64,000 bases of DNA from Alkalibacillus aidingensis (GTDB lineage: Bacteria; Bacillota; Bacilli; Bacillales; Alkalibacillaceae), in the NCBI RefSeq assembly GCF_014595945.1, contig NZ_JABXWU010000001.1:930001-994000 (forward strand), read 5' to 3'. Under the pieces are notes generated by a model that saw only the letters and a program-made list of their open reading frames with translations, did not search any database and was not told where the DNA came from. Both the position numbers and the translations under genes were made by a program. Positions within the stretch are counted from its first letter, which is position 1. Each line of letters opens with the position of its first letter. Positions 27,646 through 37,097 of the stretch are shown one piece after another.

Positions 27646-27760
27646 AAGAAGGCTAAGATGTAAAAGTGTCTTATCGATAAAGACGAACATTAGGCAGGTG
27701 GTATTTGAACCAGTCCGTTCGGAATTCCTTTAGCAAAAACACCTATGTATCAGCCTTCTT
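27646..27760 (-). promoter_or_regulatory. Candidate structured leader RNA of the lone peptide-binding lipoprotein
   Basis: On the minus strand AAGAAGGCTGA (27750-27760) pairs with TTAGCCTTCTT (27646-27656) as a closing helix of about 10 bp. Inside lie AGGTGTTTTTG paired with CAAATACCACCT, and a near-perfect hairpin GTCTTTATCGATAAGAC (27668-27684). This suggests a three-way junction 12 nt above the ribosome binding site. A promoter TTGACT, 18 nt, TATGAT (about 27776-27805) would start transcription just before it. No terminator T-run follows, so translational control would be expected. I could not match it to a riboswitch class. Confidence 0.45.
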
Positions 27761-27845
27761 TAGTTTAGTAACCTATCAAATCATAATATAAAAGTCATTA
27801 TTAAGTCAATAAATCCGATGAGTTTTATAAGGTATAAGTGTTTTG

Positions 27846-27894
27846 AAAAAGGGATGCTCTAATAGTCAGCATAATTGACTATTAGAGCATCCCC
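27846..27894 (-). terminator. Terminator of tyrS
   Basis: An 18-bp perfect inverted repeat (GGGATGCTCTAATAGTCA with TGACTATTAGAGCATCCC) around a 7-nt loop, followed on the minus strand by five T residues. Confidence 0.88.
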
Positions 27895-27910
27895 TACTTA
27901 GATTTAAATT

Positions 27911-29191
<1,281 letters not shown>

Positions 29192-29221
29192 CTATAGGTT
29201 GTTATTGATGTTTTAATACAT

Positions 29222-29455
29222 ATAAAAAAGCCCCTCATCCACATAGGGACGAGGGACTCGCGTTACCACCCTAGTTGTAGCTCATTTCTTGCTACCACTT
29301 CATTACGTTAACGATTTTTCAACCGTTCTCTATTTATTACAGCAGAGAATGCTCCAAGCCGTAATTCGTCCTATGTCTTGCACTGATTCGCACCAACCAC
29401 CAGCTCTCTTTAGCATTGAGACATATTCCTACTTCAACTCTTCCAAGCATCTAAA
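29222..29455 (-). promoter_or_regulatory. T-box leader of tyrS (tyrosine specifier)
   Basis: The T-box core AGGGTGGTAACGCG is at 29259-29272 (minus strand). It is followed by the terminator hairpin CCCTCGTCCC.../GGATGAGGGGC and six T residues (ending near 29222). The stem I region contains GGTGGTTGGTGCGAATC, and a TAC tyrosine codon (29361-29363) lies in the expected GAATTACGG specifier loop context. A promoter with TTGCAT (29500-29505) and an A/T-rich -10 at 17 nt lies upstream. Uncharged tRNA-Tyr would stabilise the antiterminator. Confidence 0.92.
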
Positions 29456-29550
29456 TATTTAATTGGATATGATCTATTTTTAGCATGATTCCAGAAAAAA
29501 TGCAACTATTTAATGACTTATAAAAGATATGACTATGACTTAGATTATGC

Positions 29551-29556
29551 TATAAT
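29551..29556 (+). promoter_or_regulatory. Extended -10 promoter for the class A PBP gene
   Basis: TGCTATAAT fits an extended -10 (TGnTATAAT); the TATAAT hexamer is 27 nt before the PBP start codon. The -35 is weak (TATGAC-like). Confidence 0.5.
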
Positions 29557-29582
29557 ATATTCGACATTTAGGAGGTTCGGAA

Positions 29583-32500
29583 ATGAGTGAAAATGGTTCA
29601 AATAAAAATAAATTTCTAGCATTTTTTCAAAGGGGGAAGTTCCCAAAGTATACTAGAATTTCATTAGATGTAACTTGGAACATTACTCTATTCTTTCTTG
29701 TGCTTGGCCTTGTTACTGTCTTTTTTATGGGTGGTGTAGGGGCAGGATACTTTGCTTCACTTGTACAAGGGGTCACAATCGATGATAAAGATGAAATGGA
29801 GCAGCTTATTTATAATTATGAAGAGACTTCCGAAGTTTATTTTGCTGACAACGTTCGCTTGGGTGAACTTCGAAGTGACATTCATCGCGAAGAGGTAGCA
29901 TTAGAAGACGTCTCTGATGTTTTAATTGATGCGATTATTGCTACAGAAGATGAGTACTTTGATGAACACCCAGGGATCGTACCAAAAGCAGTTATGCGTG
30001 CATTGTTTCAAGAGTTTGCCGGTTCTTCTAGTCAAACTGGGGGCAGTACGTTAACTCAACAGTTAGTAAAAAACCAAATCTTAACGAGCGAGGTTTCCTT
30101 CGAACGTAAGGCTGAAGAAATTATGATCGCCTTACGATTAGAGAACTTCTTTGAAAAAGATGAAATTCTATCAGCTTATTTAAATGTTATTCCATTTGGC
30201 AGAGATTCCTCGGGACGTAATATTGCTGGAATTCAAGCCGCAGCGGAAGGTTTATTCGATGTAGACGCAAGTGAATTAAACTTGCCCCAAGCTGCCTATA
30301 TCGCAGGCCTCCCACAAAGCCCATATGCTTACACCCCTTTTGAATCAGGAGGGAATTTACGTTCTGAAGAAGCAATTGAACGTGGTATTTATCGAATGCA
30401 AGTTGTACTAAATAGAATGCTTTCTGCAGATAAAATCACGGAAGAGGAATATGAAGAAGCTATCAATTATGACGTCGTTGCCAATCTAACTGATAAAAAA
30501 GAATCGATTAGATCAGAGTATCCTTACTTAAATGATGAAGTGGAACGTCGGGCCAGAGACATACTAGCCAAACAATTAGCAGAAGATGAAGGCGAATTAG
30601 AGGAGTACGAGAACAACTCCGATACCGAGAGTTATTATAAAGAGTTAGCTGAGCGAGAATTAAGATATAGTGGTTTAGAGATTCATACCACTATCGATAA
30701 AGAAATATACGACCGTTTCCAAGAAGTCACTTCCGAGTACCAATATTTTGAGCCCACTCGGTACGTCACGGTAACAGATTCTGAAACTGGTGAGTCTAGA
30801 AATGTCGAAGTACCTGTTGAAACTGGTGCGATGCTTATGGAAAATCAAACAGGTAGGATCATTGCATTTGTAGGTGGTCGTGATTTTGAACGAAATGAAA
30901 TTAATTATGCAACTTGGAACTATACATCAAATGGTAGTGCGATGAAACCTTTACTTGGTTACGCCCCAGCTATTGAATTGGGCTTGATTCAACCAGGTTC
31001 ACCTATACCAGACGTCATTGTTTCTTATCCTAATGACGGTGAGGAAGACGGGTACACACCGACGAACTACAACCCACTTCAAGAAAAAGGAATTATTAGT
31101 GCTAGAGAAGCACTATATGATTCAGATAACGTACCAGCTATTAGATTAATGGGCGATGTCTTAGATCAAGGAGAAAATCCAAAAAGTTATTTAAGAGAAA
31201 TGGGCTTTGACCATTTAAGTAACGAAAATACGTATCGTCCAGATATCCTTGGTACAGAAGATTCAACTGTTGAAGAAAATACAAATGCCTATGCGACATT
31301 TGCAAATGGTGGAGAATTTGTAGAAGGTTATATGATTGAACGTATATTAGATCGTGATGGAAATGTTATCTATCAGCATGAACCTGAAATAGTCGAAGTG
31401 TTCTCTGCACAAACGGCCTATCTCACTATTGACATCCTTCGTGACACGGTTGAATCAGGTACAGCAACAAGTCTGAACTATAATCTAGATCAACCTAACG
31501 TTGATTGGGCAGGAAAAACAGGTACTTCACAAGAGTGGAGAGATGCATGGTTCATTGGCTCCAATCCAAATGTCACTTTAGGTTCCTGGATTGGATATAG
31601 AAGTTTGGAGTATACTCAAGGCGACCTAACATTAAACTGTTCAAACTGTACGCATAACCATAGTAACCGAAACTTAACATTCTGGGCTCAACTGGCAAAC
31701 GTCGCAACTGAGATTAACCCAGAGCTGATGGCCCCTGAAGGATTTCATGAAAGTCCAGGTGGCCTTGTTACCCGGAGTTATTGCGAGGTATCAGGCGACT
31801 TACCAAGTGATGCATGTAATGAACTAGGGCTTGTTTCAACTGATTTATTCAATATTGATGATGTTCCGACCGATGAAGATGAAAGTGTTGTCTCAGGTCA
31901 ATATGTTGAAATAGAGGATGAAGTCTATGAAGCCGTTGAAGGGACACCAGAGGAATTTACACAAGAAGGATACTTTATTAGACATGAATTCATTGAAGAC
32001 AAAGGTTGGGACAATATAGAGGATTTAAGTAAATTAATTCCAGATAATGATTCATGGTCGAATTTATTTGTCATTGAAAACGAGGAACCCGAAGATGAAG
32101 GTCAACCTGAAACACCACAAAATGTCACCATTAGCAGTGGTACATTAAGCTGGAGTGAAGTTAGTGGTCAGGTAATTGGCTATAGAATTTATGCTGCTGA
32201 TTCTGAGGAAGATGAATATGAGTTGGTTGATCATACCACTGAAACATCTTTCGACTTACCAACCGAAAATCGACTTTACGCCGTACAAGCAGTTAGTCTA
32301 TTCGGACATGAATCCGACTTATCTGACCCTGCTACCTATGGAACCATTGAAGTTCCAGATGAGGAAGATGATGAAGAAGACTCTGATGAGCGTGATGATA
32401 ATCGTGGTGAAGATGAGGATGAATCTGACCCAAATGATGATAGAAACAACTCTGACGAAGAAGATGAAAATGAAGATGAAGATGTTGTTGATGATGAAGA

Positions 32501-32597
32501 AGAAAATGAAGACGAAGATGAACATGAAGCAGATGACGAAAACGATGAAACTGATGACGAAGATGATGATGAACAAGACATCCCATTTCTTGACTAG
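29583..32597 (+). CDS. Class A penicillin-binding protein with FN3 domain and acidic tail (PBP1A-like)
   Basis: A 1004-residue bifunctional peptidoglycan synthase. After a cytosolic segment and one membrane helix (about 37-62) come the glycosyltransferase domain (catalytic Glu in ATEDEYF near 121; GGSTLTQQLVKN near 157), then the transpeptidase domain with SAMK (Ser near 452), SDN near 513 and KTGTS near 644. A fibronectin type III domain (about 843-922) follows, and the last 80 residues are almost all Asp, Glu and Asn. The first domains and FN3 resemble PonA of Bacillus; the polyacidic tail is extreme and may reflect a salty habitat. GGAGG precedes the ATG. Confidence 0.94.
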   Translation: MSENGSNKNKFLAFFQRGKFPKYTRISLDVTWNITLFFLVLGLVTVFFMGGVGAGYFASLVQGVTIDDKDEMEQLIYNYEETSEVYFADNVRLGELRSDIHREEVALEDVSDVLIDAIIATEDEYFDEHPGIVPKAVMRALFQEFAGSSSQTGGSTLTQQLVKNQILTSEVSFERKAEEIMIALRLENFFEKDEILSAYLNVIPFGRDSSGRNIAGIQAAAEGLFDVDASELNLPQAAYIAGLPQSPYAYTPFESGGNLRSEEAIERGIYRMQVVLNRMLSADKITEEEYEEAINYDVVANLTDKKESIRSEYPYLNDEVERRARDILAKQLAEDEGELEEYENNSDTESYYKELAERELRYSGLEIHTTIDKEIYDRFQEVTSEYQYFEPTRYVTVTDSETGESRNVEVPVETGAMLMENQTGRIIAFVGGRDFERNEINYATWNYTSNGSAMKPLLGYAPAIELGLIQPGSPIPDVIVSYPNDGEEDGYTPTNYNPLQEKGIISAREALYDSDNVPAIRLMGDVLDQGENPKSYLREMGFDHLSNENTYRPDILGTEDSTVEENTNAYATFANGGEFVEGYMIERILDRDGNVIYQHEPEIVEVFSAQTAYLTIDILRDTVESGTATSLNYNLDQPNVDWAGKTGTSQEWRDAWFIGSNPNVTLGSWIGYRSLEYTQGDLTLNCSNCTHNHSNRNLTFWAQLANVATEINPELMAPEGFHESPGGLVTRSYCEVSGDLPSDACNELGLVSTDLFNIDDVPTDEDESVVSGQYVEIEDEVYEAVEGTPEEFTQEGYFIRHEFIEDKGWDNIEDLSKLIPDNDSWSNLFVIENEEPEDEGQPETPQNVTISSGTLSWSEVSGQVIGYRIYAADSEEDEYELVDHTTETSFDLPTENRLYAVQAVSLFGHESDLSDPATYGTIEVPDEEDDEEDSDERDDNRGEDEDESDPNDDRNNSDEEDENEDEDVVDDEEENEDEDEHEADDENDETDDEDDDEQDIPFLD

Positions 32598-32606
32598 TTT
32601 ATTAAA

Positions 32607-32641
32607 AGCTACTGATTTATTCAAAATCAGTGGCTTTTTTG
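32607..32641 (+). terminator. Weak terminator after the PBP gene
   Basis: AAGCTACTGATTT and AAATCAGTGGCTTTTTT form an imperfect hairpin followed by a T run, 10 nt after the PBP stop. Confidence 0.7.
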
Positions 32642-32666
32642 TATATAAGTCCTACAATTACCATGT

Positions 32667-32672
32667 TATAAT
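32667..32672 (+). promoter_or_regulatory. Extended -10 promoter for acuABC
   Basis: TGTTATAAT fits an extended -10 and lies 35 nt before acuA. No good -35 and no cre site were seen nearby. Confidence 0.45.
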
Positions 32673-32707
32673 TTAACTATATATGATGGATTTTAGGTGG
32701 TGTCGGA

Positions 32708-33346
32708 TTGAAACATCCAAAAACATATCATCAAAAGGAATTAAATAAGCATGGAAAGAGTGTTATTGTAGAAGGGCCTATATCGTCTGAAGAATTAGAA
32801 AGCTATTACTTTGATCAACATTTAACAGCATTTCGCCCTCCACAAAAACAATTTGAAGCTGTCAAGTCTATTGCAGACTTTGAAGAAGGCCGAATTATCA
32901 TCGCCCGTGATCAAGATAAAATCGTTGGCTATGCAACTTATTTACACCCTGACCCATTAGAAAGATGGTCTCATATCAAGATGGATGATTTAATTGAATT
33001 AGGTGCCATCGAAGTCTCAAATGATTACCGTGGCATGAAAGTTGGCTCAACCATCCTAGAAGTATCCATGATGGATAAACAAATGGAGAATTATATCATT
33101 ATAACCACTGAGTATTACTGGCATTGGGATATGAAATCAACTGGACTAAACGTTTGGGAGTATCGAAAAATAATGGAGAAAATGATGGGAAAAGGTGGAT
33201 TAAAACCTATGTCCACAGATGATCCCGAAATCGTGTCACACCCCGCTAATTGTTTATTAGTTAGGATTGGGGATCACGTACCCAAGTCTTCAATTGAGAA
33301 GTTTGATTCAATGCGTTTTATGGGAAGAAAAGATCTTTGGATTTAA
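32708..33346 (+). CDS. acuA: Acetoin utilization acetyltransferase AcuA
   Basis: A 212-residue GNAT-fold acetyltransferase. In B. subtilis AcuA acetylates and inactivates acetyl-CoA synthetase AcsA. The acetyl-CoA-binding segment is seen as IEVSNDYRGMKVGSTILE near 100. The TTG start at 32708 follows TTTTAGGTGG; no ATG lies in a better place. It heads acuABC, with acuB 7 nt downstream in the longest reading frame. In B. subtilis acsA is divergently adjacent; here a PBP gene takes that place, so its target must be encoded elsewhere. Confidence 0.92.
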   Translation: MKHPKTYHQKELNKHGKSVIVEGPISSEELESYYFDQHLTAFRPPQKQFEAVKSIADFEEGRIIIARDQDKIVGYATYLHPDPLERWSHIKMDDLIELGAIEVSNDYRGMKVGSTILEVSMMDKQMENYIIITTEYYWHWDMKSTGLNVWEYRKIMEKMMGKGGLKPMSTDDPEIVSHPANCLLVRIGDHVPKSSIEKFDSMRFMGRKDLWI

Positions 33347-33362
33347 TTGAGAGGTGAAAGAC

Positions 33363-34010
33363 ATGTTAGTCGAAGAAATTATGACCTCAGAAGTAATAAC
33401 TCTAAATGCTACTCATAAAATTGAGGAAGCAGTTGAGCTGCTAAATAAACACCGAATTCGTCACATCCCAGTCGTCAATGATGACTCCCATGTGATAGGA
33501 ATTTTATCAGACCGTGATGTTCGGGATGCAGCTCCTTCAATTTTAGAAGAAGAACAAAATCTCGATATCCTTCAAAATGATGTATCTACCATCATGACAA
33601 CACCTGTAATTACCGTACATCCACTAGATTTCATCGAAGATATTGCCTCTATTTTTTATGAACACGAAATTGCCTGTGTACCTGTAACCCAAAACAATGA
33701 ATTAATTGGAATTGTTACTGAAAAAGATTTACTATACCGACTCATCCAACTAACAGGTATACACGAACAAAGCTCACAAATTGAAATTAAGGTTCAACAT
33801 AAAGTAGGCGTTTTACCTGATGTGACTAGGATTATTAGTGAGCGAAATACGAATATTTCATCTGTATTTATTTACCCCTATCAAGATAGTTTTAAAGAGA
33901 AAATTATAGTCCTACGTGTTCAAACGATGAATCCAATGCCTCTGATCGATGAATTGAAACAACATGGTTATGAAGTGATATGGCCAAATATACCGGGGTT
34001 ATCAAAATGA
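33363..34010 (+). CDS. acuB: AcuB, CBS- and ACT-domain protein
   Basis: A 215-residue protein with two CBS motifs (about 1-60 and 75-135; RHIPVVNDDSHVIGILSDRDV and a second copy ending IVTEKDLLYR) and a C-terminal ACT-like domain (about 140-215). It is thought to sense an adenine nucleotide, but its exact role in acetoin/acetate control is not settled. ATG at 33363 follows GAGAGGTGAAAG; the in-frame GTG at 33354 is part of that site. The stop overlaps the acuC start in ATGA. Confidence 0.93.
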   Translation: MLVEEIMTSEVITLNATHKIEEAVELLNKHRIRHIPVVNDDSHVIGILSDRDVRDAAPSILEEEQNLDILQNDVSTIMTTPVITVHPLDFIEDIASIFYEHEIACVPVTQNNELIGIVTEKDLLYRLIQLTGIHEQSSQIEIKVQHKVGVLPDVTRIISERNTNISSVFIYPYQDSFKEKIIVLRVQTMNPMPLIDELKQHGYEVIWPNIPGLSK

Positions 34011-35173
34011 TGAGTAGAGCTGCCTTCGTCTATTCCGATAATTTTAAGAACTATAAATTTCGTGATGATCATCCATTTAACCAAAAGCGTGTTGAATTAA
34101 CTTATGATCTACTAATGAAAAGTGATGCTTTAAATAATAAACAAGTACTCTCACCACGGATCGCTTCTGAGGATGAAATTGGACTTGTTCATGATCGTAA
34201 ATATATCGAGGCAGTCCAATTAGCAAGTCGAGACCAATTGAAAGAAGAAGAAGGGTTAGAGTTTGGTATAGGAACAGAGGATACACCGATGTTTTCACAA
34301 ATGCATGAAGCTGCAGCTCAGCTCGTCGGTGGGACATTGACAGCAGTTGATGCCGTTTTAAGTGGCGATTACATACATGCTGTTAATTTTGGTGGTGGTC
34401 TGCACCACGGCTTTAAAAGAAAAGCCTCAGGGTTTTGCATTTATAATGATGCAGCCATAGCCATACAATATATTCGGAGTAAATATGATTATCGCGTTCT
34501 ATACGTCGATACAGATGCTCACCATGGTGACGGGGTACAGTGGATTTTTTATGATGACCCAAATGTCTGTACACTATCAATTCACGAAACAGGAAGATAT
34601 TTGTTTCCGGGTACCGGAAATGTCAATGAGCGAGGACAAAATGAAGGTTACGGAACCTCTTTTAACGTTCCTATCGATGCTTTTACCGAAGACGAATCCT
34701 TTCTTGAAGTTTATAGAACATCTCTACGAGCAATTGCAAACCATTTTAAACCTGATATTATTGTTACGCAAAACGGGGCAGATGCCCATGCGTTTGATCC
34801 ACTAACCCACTTATGTTGCACGATGAAAGTGTATGAGGAAATTCCTAAATTAGCCCATGAAATTGCTCACGAATTTTGTGATGGAAAATGGGTTGCCTTA
34901 GGTGGTGGTGGTTATGATATCTGGAGAGTCGTTCCCCGTGCATGGGCACAAGTTTGGGAAGTAGCCAATAATGGTAACATCCTTACCGGTAACCTTTCAA
35001 AGGATTGGTTAAACACGTGGCAACAAGAAAGCCCAGTTAACTTACCGTCTACATGGCAAGACCCTGATAACCTATATAAGCCAATTCCACGGAAGGAAGA
35101 AATCACCGAAAAAAACCGGTTATTACTTCATAAGCTATTAACACCCATAATTAACGAGCAAAAATATTCATAA
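34007..35173 (+). CDS. acuC: Acetoin utilization deacetylase AcuC (class I HDAC-like)
   Basis: A 388-residue zinc-dependent protein deacetylase that reactivates acetylated AcsA in Bacillus. Visible zinc/catalytic elements are GGGLHHG near 137, DTDAHHGDGVQW near 172 and QNGADAHAFDPL near 257. ATG at 34007 overlaps the acuB stop (ATGA), showing translational coupling, and starts MMSRAAFVYSDNF as expected for the family; an in-frame ATG at 33980 lies within acuB and has no ribosome binding site. The operon ends at a terminator near 35184-35222. Confidence 0.95.
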   Translation: MMSRAAFVYSDNFKNYKFRDDHPFNQKRVELTYDLLMKSDALNNKQVLSPRIASEDEIGLVHDRKYIEAVQLASRDQLKEEEGLEFGIGTEDTPMFSQMHEAAAQLVGGTLTAVDAVLSGDYIHAVNFGGGLHHGFKRKASGFCIYNDAAIAIQYIRSKYDYRVLYVDTDAHHGDGVQWIFYDDPNVCTLSIHETGRYLFPGTGNVNERGQNEGYGTSFNVPIDAFTEDESFLEVYRTSLRAIANHFKPDIIVTQNGADAHAFDPLTHLCCTMKVYEEIPKLAHEIAHEFCDGKWVALGGGGYDIWRVVPRAWAQVWEVANNGNILTGNLSKDWLNTWQQESPVNLPSTWQDPDNLYKPIPRKEEITEKNRLLLHKLLTPIINEQKYS

Positions 35174-35183
35174 TTTATTATTG

Positions 35184-35222
35184 AGTCTGGGCTATTCTCG
35201 TTTGGTACCAGACTCTTTTTTA
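35184..35222 (+). terminator. Terminator of acuABC
   Basis: GAGTCTGG and CCAGACTC form a hairpin with a loop of about 15 nt followed by six T residues. Confidence 0.85.
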
Positions 35223-35313
35223 TACATCAAGGTTCATATTTCATTATAAGTCTCATAATTTTTAAAGCGAGTTAAAATTTTCTACAAAACCTGTTTAGGA
35301 GAGGTGAATTGAG

Positions 35314-36753
35314 TTGGGCGTGATAACAGGGGCAGATTATATTCGGCGAATTGATCAATTAAATCCTGACGTCTGGGTTGATGGTCATCAAATAGATGGA
35401 AAAATATCAGAGCACCCTGCATTTAAAGGCGTTATGAATAGTCAGGCTAAACTCTATGACATACAACATCAAGAAGCAATCAAAGATACCATGACCTACA
35501 TATCACCTGAAACTAATGACCGAGTAGGTATTTCCTTTTTAATCCCCAAAACAAAAGAAGATCTTATCCTAAGACGTTCAATGACCCAAGAATGGGCTAA
35601 AACCAGCGCTGGCATGATGGGACGTAGCCCTGATTATATGAATACGATCCTCACATCCTTTGCGGCATCTAAACATCTTCTTGAAGGGCAAAAAAATTGC
35701 TTTCCTAACAATTTGTATTCCTTTTACAAAAAGGCAAGAGAGGAAGACTTGACTTTTACCCATACTTTTATAAATCCTCAAGTTAATCGAAGTCGTTTCA
35801 AAATAATAGAGAATACTGATGACATTATTGCCGCTAAGATTGTGGATAGAAATCAAGAAGGGATTGTCGTTAAAGGAGCTAAACTTCTTGCTACACAAGG
35901 AGGAATGACGGATGAAATTTTAATCTATTCAACTCCTGGTGTCATCGATTCCTCTTATTCATACTCATTTTCAATTCCGAGTAATACAAAAGGGTTAAAA
36001 TTCATATGCCGTGAGCCTTTTTGTCATAAAGACTCTACCTTTGATTTTCCGTTAAGTTCTCAATTTGAAGAACCAGACAGTATTGTAGTACTTGATGAAG
36101 TACTAGTACCATGGGAACGAGTTTTTTACTATGATAATGTTGAAATCGCTGACCAATTTAAAAGGAAAGGTGCATATACTCAGTTAACCTTACACCAAGT
36201 TGTTTCTCGACAGGTCGTGAAAATGGAGTTTGTTCTAGGTGTCGCCCAATTAATTGTAGATACGATTAATACGAGTGATTATGAGCATGTTCCGTGTAAA
36301 ATTTCAGAAATTATTGTTGCGTTAGAAACGATGAAGGCTTTTTTGATTTCATCTGAAGAGAAAGCGACTAAAGATGAGCATGGCGTTATGCTACCTAGTA
36401 TTAACCCTTTATTTGCAGCTATTAATACATTTTCCAAAGTTTATCCTAGAATGACAGAAATATTAGAGCTATTGGGGGCAAGTGGAATGGTATTAATTCC
36501 AACAGAAAACGATTTCAAATCCGATATAAGAGATGACTTGGACCAGTACTTACAAGCGAACTATAGAGATGCGATTAGTAGAGTAAAACTCTTTAGGCTC
36601 GCTCGGGATATATGTATGAGTGCATTCGGTACAAGGCAAACTCTCTATGAACGCTTTTTCTTTGGCGACCCTATGAGATTGTCAAATCAATTATATACAG
36701 ATTACGATCGTGAACACTTAAAGCAACGTGTAGAAGAATTATTTTTGAAATAG
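35314..36753 (+). CDS. 4-hydroxyphenylacetate 3-monooxygenase large-subunit-like protein (HpaB/YoaI family)
   Basis: A 479-residue acyl-CoA dehydrogenase-fold flavin monooxygenase of the HpaB family. MTGRSP-like segment SAGMMGRSPDYMN near 94, HTFINPQVNRS near 150 and VPWERVFYYDN near 265 are family hallmarks. In relatives FADH2 from a separate reductase (HpaC) drives ortho-hydroxylation of a phenol; no reductase gene is nearby. The TTG start at 35314 follows AGGAGAGGTG. It stands alone between acuC and the motS terminator. Confidence 0.88.
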   Translation: MGVITGADYIRRIDQLNPDVWVDGHQIDGKISEHPAFKGVMNSQAKLYDIQHQEAIKDTMTYISPETNDRVGISFLIPKTKEDLILRRSMTQEWAKTSAGMMGRSPDYMNTILTSFAASKHLLEGQKNCFPNNLYSFYKKAREEDLTFTHTFINPQVNRSRFKIIENTDDIIAAKIVDRNQEGIVVKGAKLLATQGGMTDEILIYSTPGVIDSSYSYSFSIPSNTKGLKFICREPFCHKDSTFDFPLSSQFEEPDSIVVLDEVLVPWERVFYYDNVEIADQFKRKGAYTQLTLHQVVSRQVVKMEFVLGVAQLIVDTINTSDYEHVPCKISEIIVALETMKAFLISSEEKATKDEHGVMLPSINPLFAAINTFSKVYPRMTEILELLGASGMVLIPTENDFKSDIRDDLDQYLQANYRDAISRVKLFRLARDICMSAFGTRQTLYERFFFGDPMRLSNQLYTDYDREHLKQRVEELFLK

Positions 36754-36802
36754 TTTAACATGTATAAAGAAGAATGATGAATGAATAGAGCTTTTTAAAA
36801 AA

Positions 36803-37011
36803 AGGCTCTGTTAAAGTCCGTTGTTGTTATGGTGATTCGCATCCGGTGGACGCTTTCCGTGGGCACGGCTTCAGCTAACTTGGGAAGAAAAGCGTTTCCC
36901 AAGTGGATCTTCAGCTCGTGCTGTTCCCACAGGAGTCGCCACCTTCGCTCCCACCATACAACAACTAAGCGAAAATCTTCTTATTATCAACACTAAACTT
37001 TAACAGAGCCT
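36803..37011. repeat. 209-bp fold-back repeat with 15-bp terminal inverted repeats
   Basis: The ends AGGCTCTGTTAAAGT (36803-36817) and ACTTTAACAGAGCCT (36997-37011) are perfect inverted repeats. Nested pairs follow inside: a TTGTT-ATGGTG arm with CACCATACAACAA, GGTGG/CCACC, CCGTGGG/CCCACAGG and TTGGGA/TCCCAA. The whole could form one long hairpin. Poly-A tracts flank both sides, which could be target-site duplication. It has no coding capacity. I recall similar sequences dispersed in Bacillaceae genomes, so a MITE-like or interspersed repeat is likely. It lies in the 36754-37097 gap. Confidence 0.75.
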
Positions 37012-37037
37012 AAAAAAAAGAGAGAAATAATCTACTA

Positions 37038-37086
37038 AAATAAACCCAGCAGCGTATTCATAAGTAATTCGCTAACTGGGTTTATT
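37038..37086 (-). terminator. Terminator of ccpA-motPS region (after motS)
   Basis: AATAAACCCAG pairs with CTGGGTTTATT, with an inner GCG/CGC pair; on the minus strand it is followed by a T-rich stretch (TTTTAG). Confidence 0.75.
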
Positions 37087-37097
37087 TGTGATCAATT

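Noticed and set aside
32319-32624. Open frames antisense to the end of the PBP gene, rich in Ser, Val/Ile or His
   Set aside because: They are the reverse reading of a GAT/GAA-rich acidic tail; the low complexity explains the open frames and no ribosome binding site is present.
32176-32676. 166-codon plus-strand frame rich in Met and Lys overlapping the PBP 3' end
   Set aside because: It is the +1 reading of the acidic GAT/GAA repeats (giving ATG/AAG codons) and is not a gene.
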